Of a stretch of DNA of 5,875 nt, positions 5,031 through 5,875 are shown one piece after another. Both the position numbers and the translations under genes were made by a program. The DNA is taken from the NCBI GenBank assembly GCA_011523155.1, contig WTHL01000128.1:1-5875 (forward strand). Reading direction: 5' to 3'. The notes under the pieces are model-generated. The model had not been told where the DNA came from, ran no database searches, and saw nothing but the letters and a program-made list of their open reading frames with translations. This DNA comes from Synechococcus sp. PL34863bin_39 (GTDB taxonomy: Bacteria; Cyanobacteriota; Cyanobacteriia; PCC-6307; Cyanobiaceae). Position 1 is the first letter of the stretch. Each line of letters opens with the position of its first letter.

Positions 5031-5875
5031 TGGGGTCCACGTCCTCCTGGCATGCACGGCTCGAACGGGACCTGCCCGAACTGCTGGAGCTGCGGCGCCA
5101 CCTGCATGCCCATCCCGAGCTCAGTGGCGAGGAACATCAGACCGCAGCGTTGGTGGCCGGTGAGTTGCGGCAGCAGGGCTGGCGGGTGCAGGAGGCCGTG
5201 GGCCGCACCGGTGTGGTGGCCGACCTTGGCCCCGCGTCCGGAGCGCGGATCGGTCTGCGGGTGGATATGGATGCCCTGCCGGTGGAGGAGGTCACGGATC
5301 TGCCCTTCGCCTCCGTTCGCCAGGGGGTGATGCATGCCTGTGGCCATGATCTGCACACCTGCGTGGGGCTCGGGGTGGCCCGCATGCTGGCGGCCGAACA
5401 TGCCGCCGCCGCCCTGCCCTGTGGGGTGCGCTTGCTGTTTCAGCCGGCGGAGGAGCTTGCGGTCGGTGCCCGCTGGATGCGCGAAGACGGCGCCCTCGAG
5501 GGCCTTTCGGCGCTCTACGGGGTGCATGTCTTCCCCTCGCTGCAGGTGGGCACCATCGGTGTGCGCAGCGGCAGCCTCACGGCCGCGGCCGGGGAGCTGT
5601 CCATCGAGGTGATCGGTGAGGGCGGCCATGGTGCCCGGCCCCATCAGTCGGTGGATGCGATCTGGATCGCCGCGCGCGTGGTCACCGGGCTTCAGGAGGC
5701 GATCAGCCGGCGTCTCGATGCGCTCCATCCGGTGGTGGTGAGTTTCGGCAAGATTGAGGGGGGGAAGGCCTTCAACGTGATTGCTGAACGGGTCACGCTG
5801 CTCGGCACTTTGCGCTGCCTGGATGCCGACCTGCATGAGCGGCTTCCCGACTGGATCGAGGAGACAGTGCAGGCC
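5030..5875 (+). CDS. M20-family metallo-amidohydrolase (N-acyl-amino-acid hydrolase type), 3' end cut by window
   Basis: This family hydrolyses N-acyl or N-conjugated amino acids (hippurate, N-acetyl amino acids, auxin conjugates) with two metal ions; the natural substrate here cannot be told from sequence. The first 282 residues are present, about 70% of a usual 390-400. Visible motifs are LRRHLHAHPELSGEE (21-35), RVDMDALP (77-84) and MHACGHDLHT (101-110), with metal ligands Cys104 and His106. Further on are QPAEE (138-142), where Glu141 is the likely general base and Glu142 a metal ligand, and YGVHV with His166. The inserted dimerisation domain begins near residue 185 and contains GEGGHGARPHQSVDA (196-210) and GGKAFNVIAE (244-253). 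The last metal-binding histidine lies beyond the window. No signal peptide is seen, so it is probably cytoplasmic. ATG at 5030 overlaps the TPR stop as TGATG, with GGAG at 5021-5024 as a short ribosome-binding site. Confidence 0.93.
   Translation, partial: MGSTSSWHARLERDLPELLELRRHLHAHPELSGEEHQTAALVAGELRQQGWRVQEAVGRTGVVADLGPASGARIGLRVDMDALPVEEVTDLPFASVRQGVMHACGHDLHTCVGLGVARMLAAEHAAAALPCGVRLLFQPAEELAVGARWMREDGALEGLSALYGVHVFPSLQVGTIGVRSGSLTAAAGELSIEVIGEGGHGARPHQSVDAIWIAARVVTGLQEAISRRLDALHPVVVSFGKIEGGKAFNVIAERVTLLGTLRCLDADLHERLPDWIEETVQA

Noticed and set aside
4940..5836. A 298-codon minus-strand frame opposite the TPR end and the amidohydrolase
   Set aside because: It is rich in His, Gly and Pro with no domain, and it is antisense to the M20 catalytic motifs.
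1..5875. HIP1 palindromes, CRISPR repeats, tRNA genes, insertion sequences, att sites
   Set aside because: By eye I found no GCGATCGC octamer, no regularly spaced repeats, no tRNA-like cloverleaf or TTC-anchored T-arm between genes, and no transposase or integrase frame; almost all of the window is occupied by the seven genes.

Overview
The window looks like chromosomal core DNA from a GC-rich picocyanobacterium of the Synechococcus/Cyanobium group. This rests on a cyanobacterial-type SmpB and RuvB, a TPR protein of the family that plants keep in the chloroplast lumen, dense coding, very short gaps, and the apparent absence of the HIP1 octamer (GCGATCGC) common in many other cyanobacteria. 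The genus is an inference; no rRNA is present. I see no mobile element, tRNA, CRISPR array or sign of recent transfer.

Layout. Two genes at the left edge lie on the minus strand: egtB (ergothioneine sulfoxide synthase, complete) followed by egtD (histidine methyltransferase, only its first 52 codons inside the window). They overlap by ATGA. Divergent from egtB, across about 134 bp, is a plus-strand gene for an unrecognised 343-residue protein with one membrane anchor and a beta-rich C-terminus. It runs tail to tail into smpB (minus strand), with 15 bp between the stop codons. smpB is divergent from ruvB across 83 bp. ruvB begins a tight plus-strand cluster, ruvB - exported TPR protein - M20 amidohydrolase, in which each stop codon shares a base with the next start (TGATG). 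The amidohydrolase runs off the right edge.

How the genes work together. EgtD and EgtB catalyse the first and second committed steps of ergothioneine synthesis: trimethylation of histidine, then oxygen-dependent C-S bond formation. SmpB (trans-translation) and RuvB (Holliday-junction branch migration) are housekeeping neighbours that share a short divergent promoter region. The TPR protein and amidohydrolase appear translationally coupled to ruvB, but no shared pathway is evident. Nothing here amounts to a clearly new multi-gene system. The points most worth checking are the unknown membrane-anchored protein, the lumen-type TPR protein coupled to ruvB, and the egtB/egtD arrangement.
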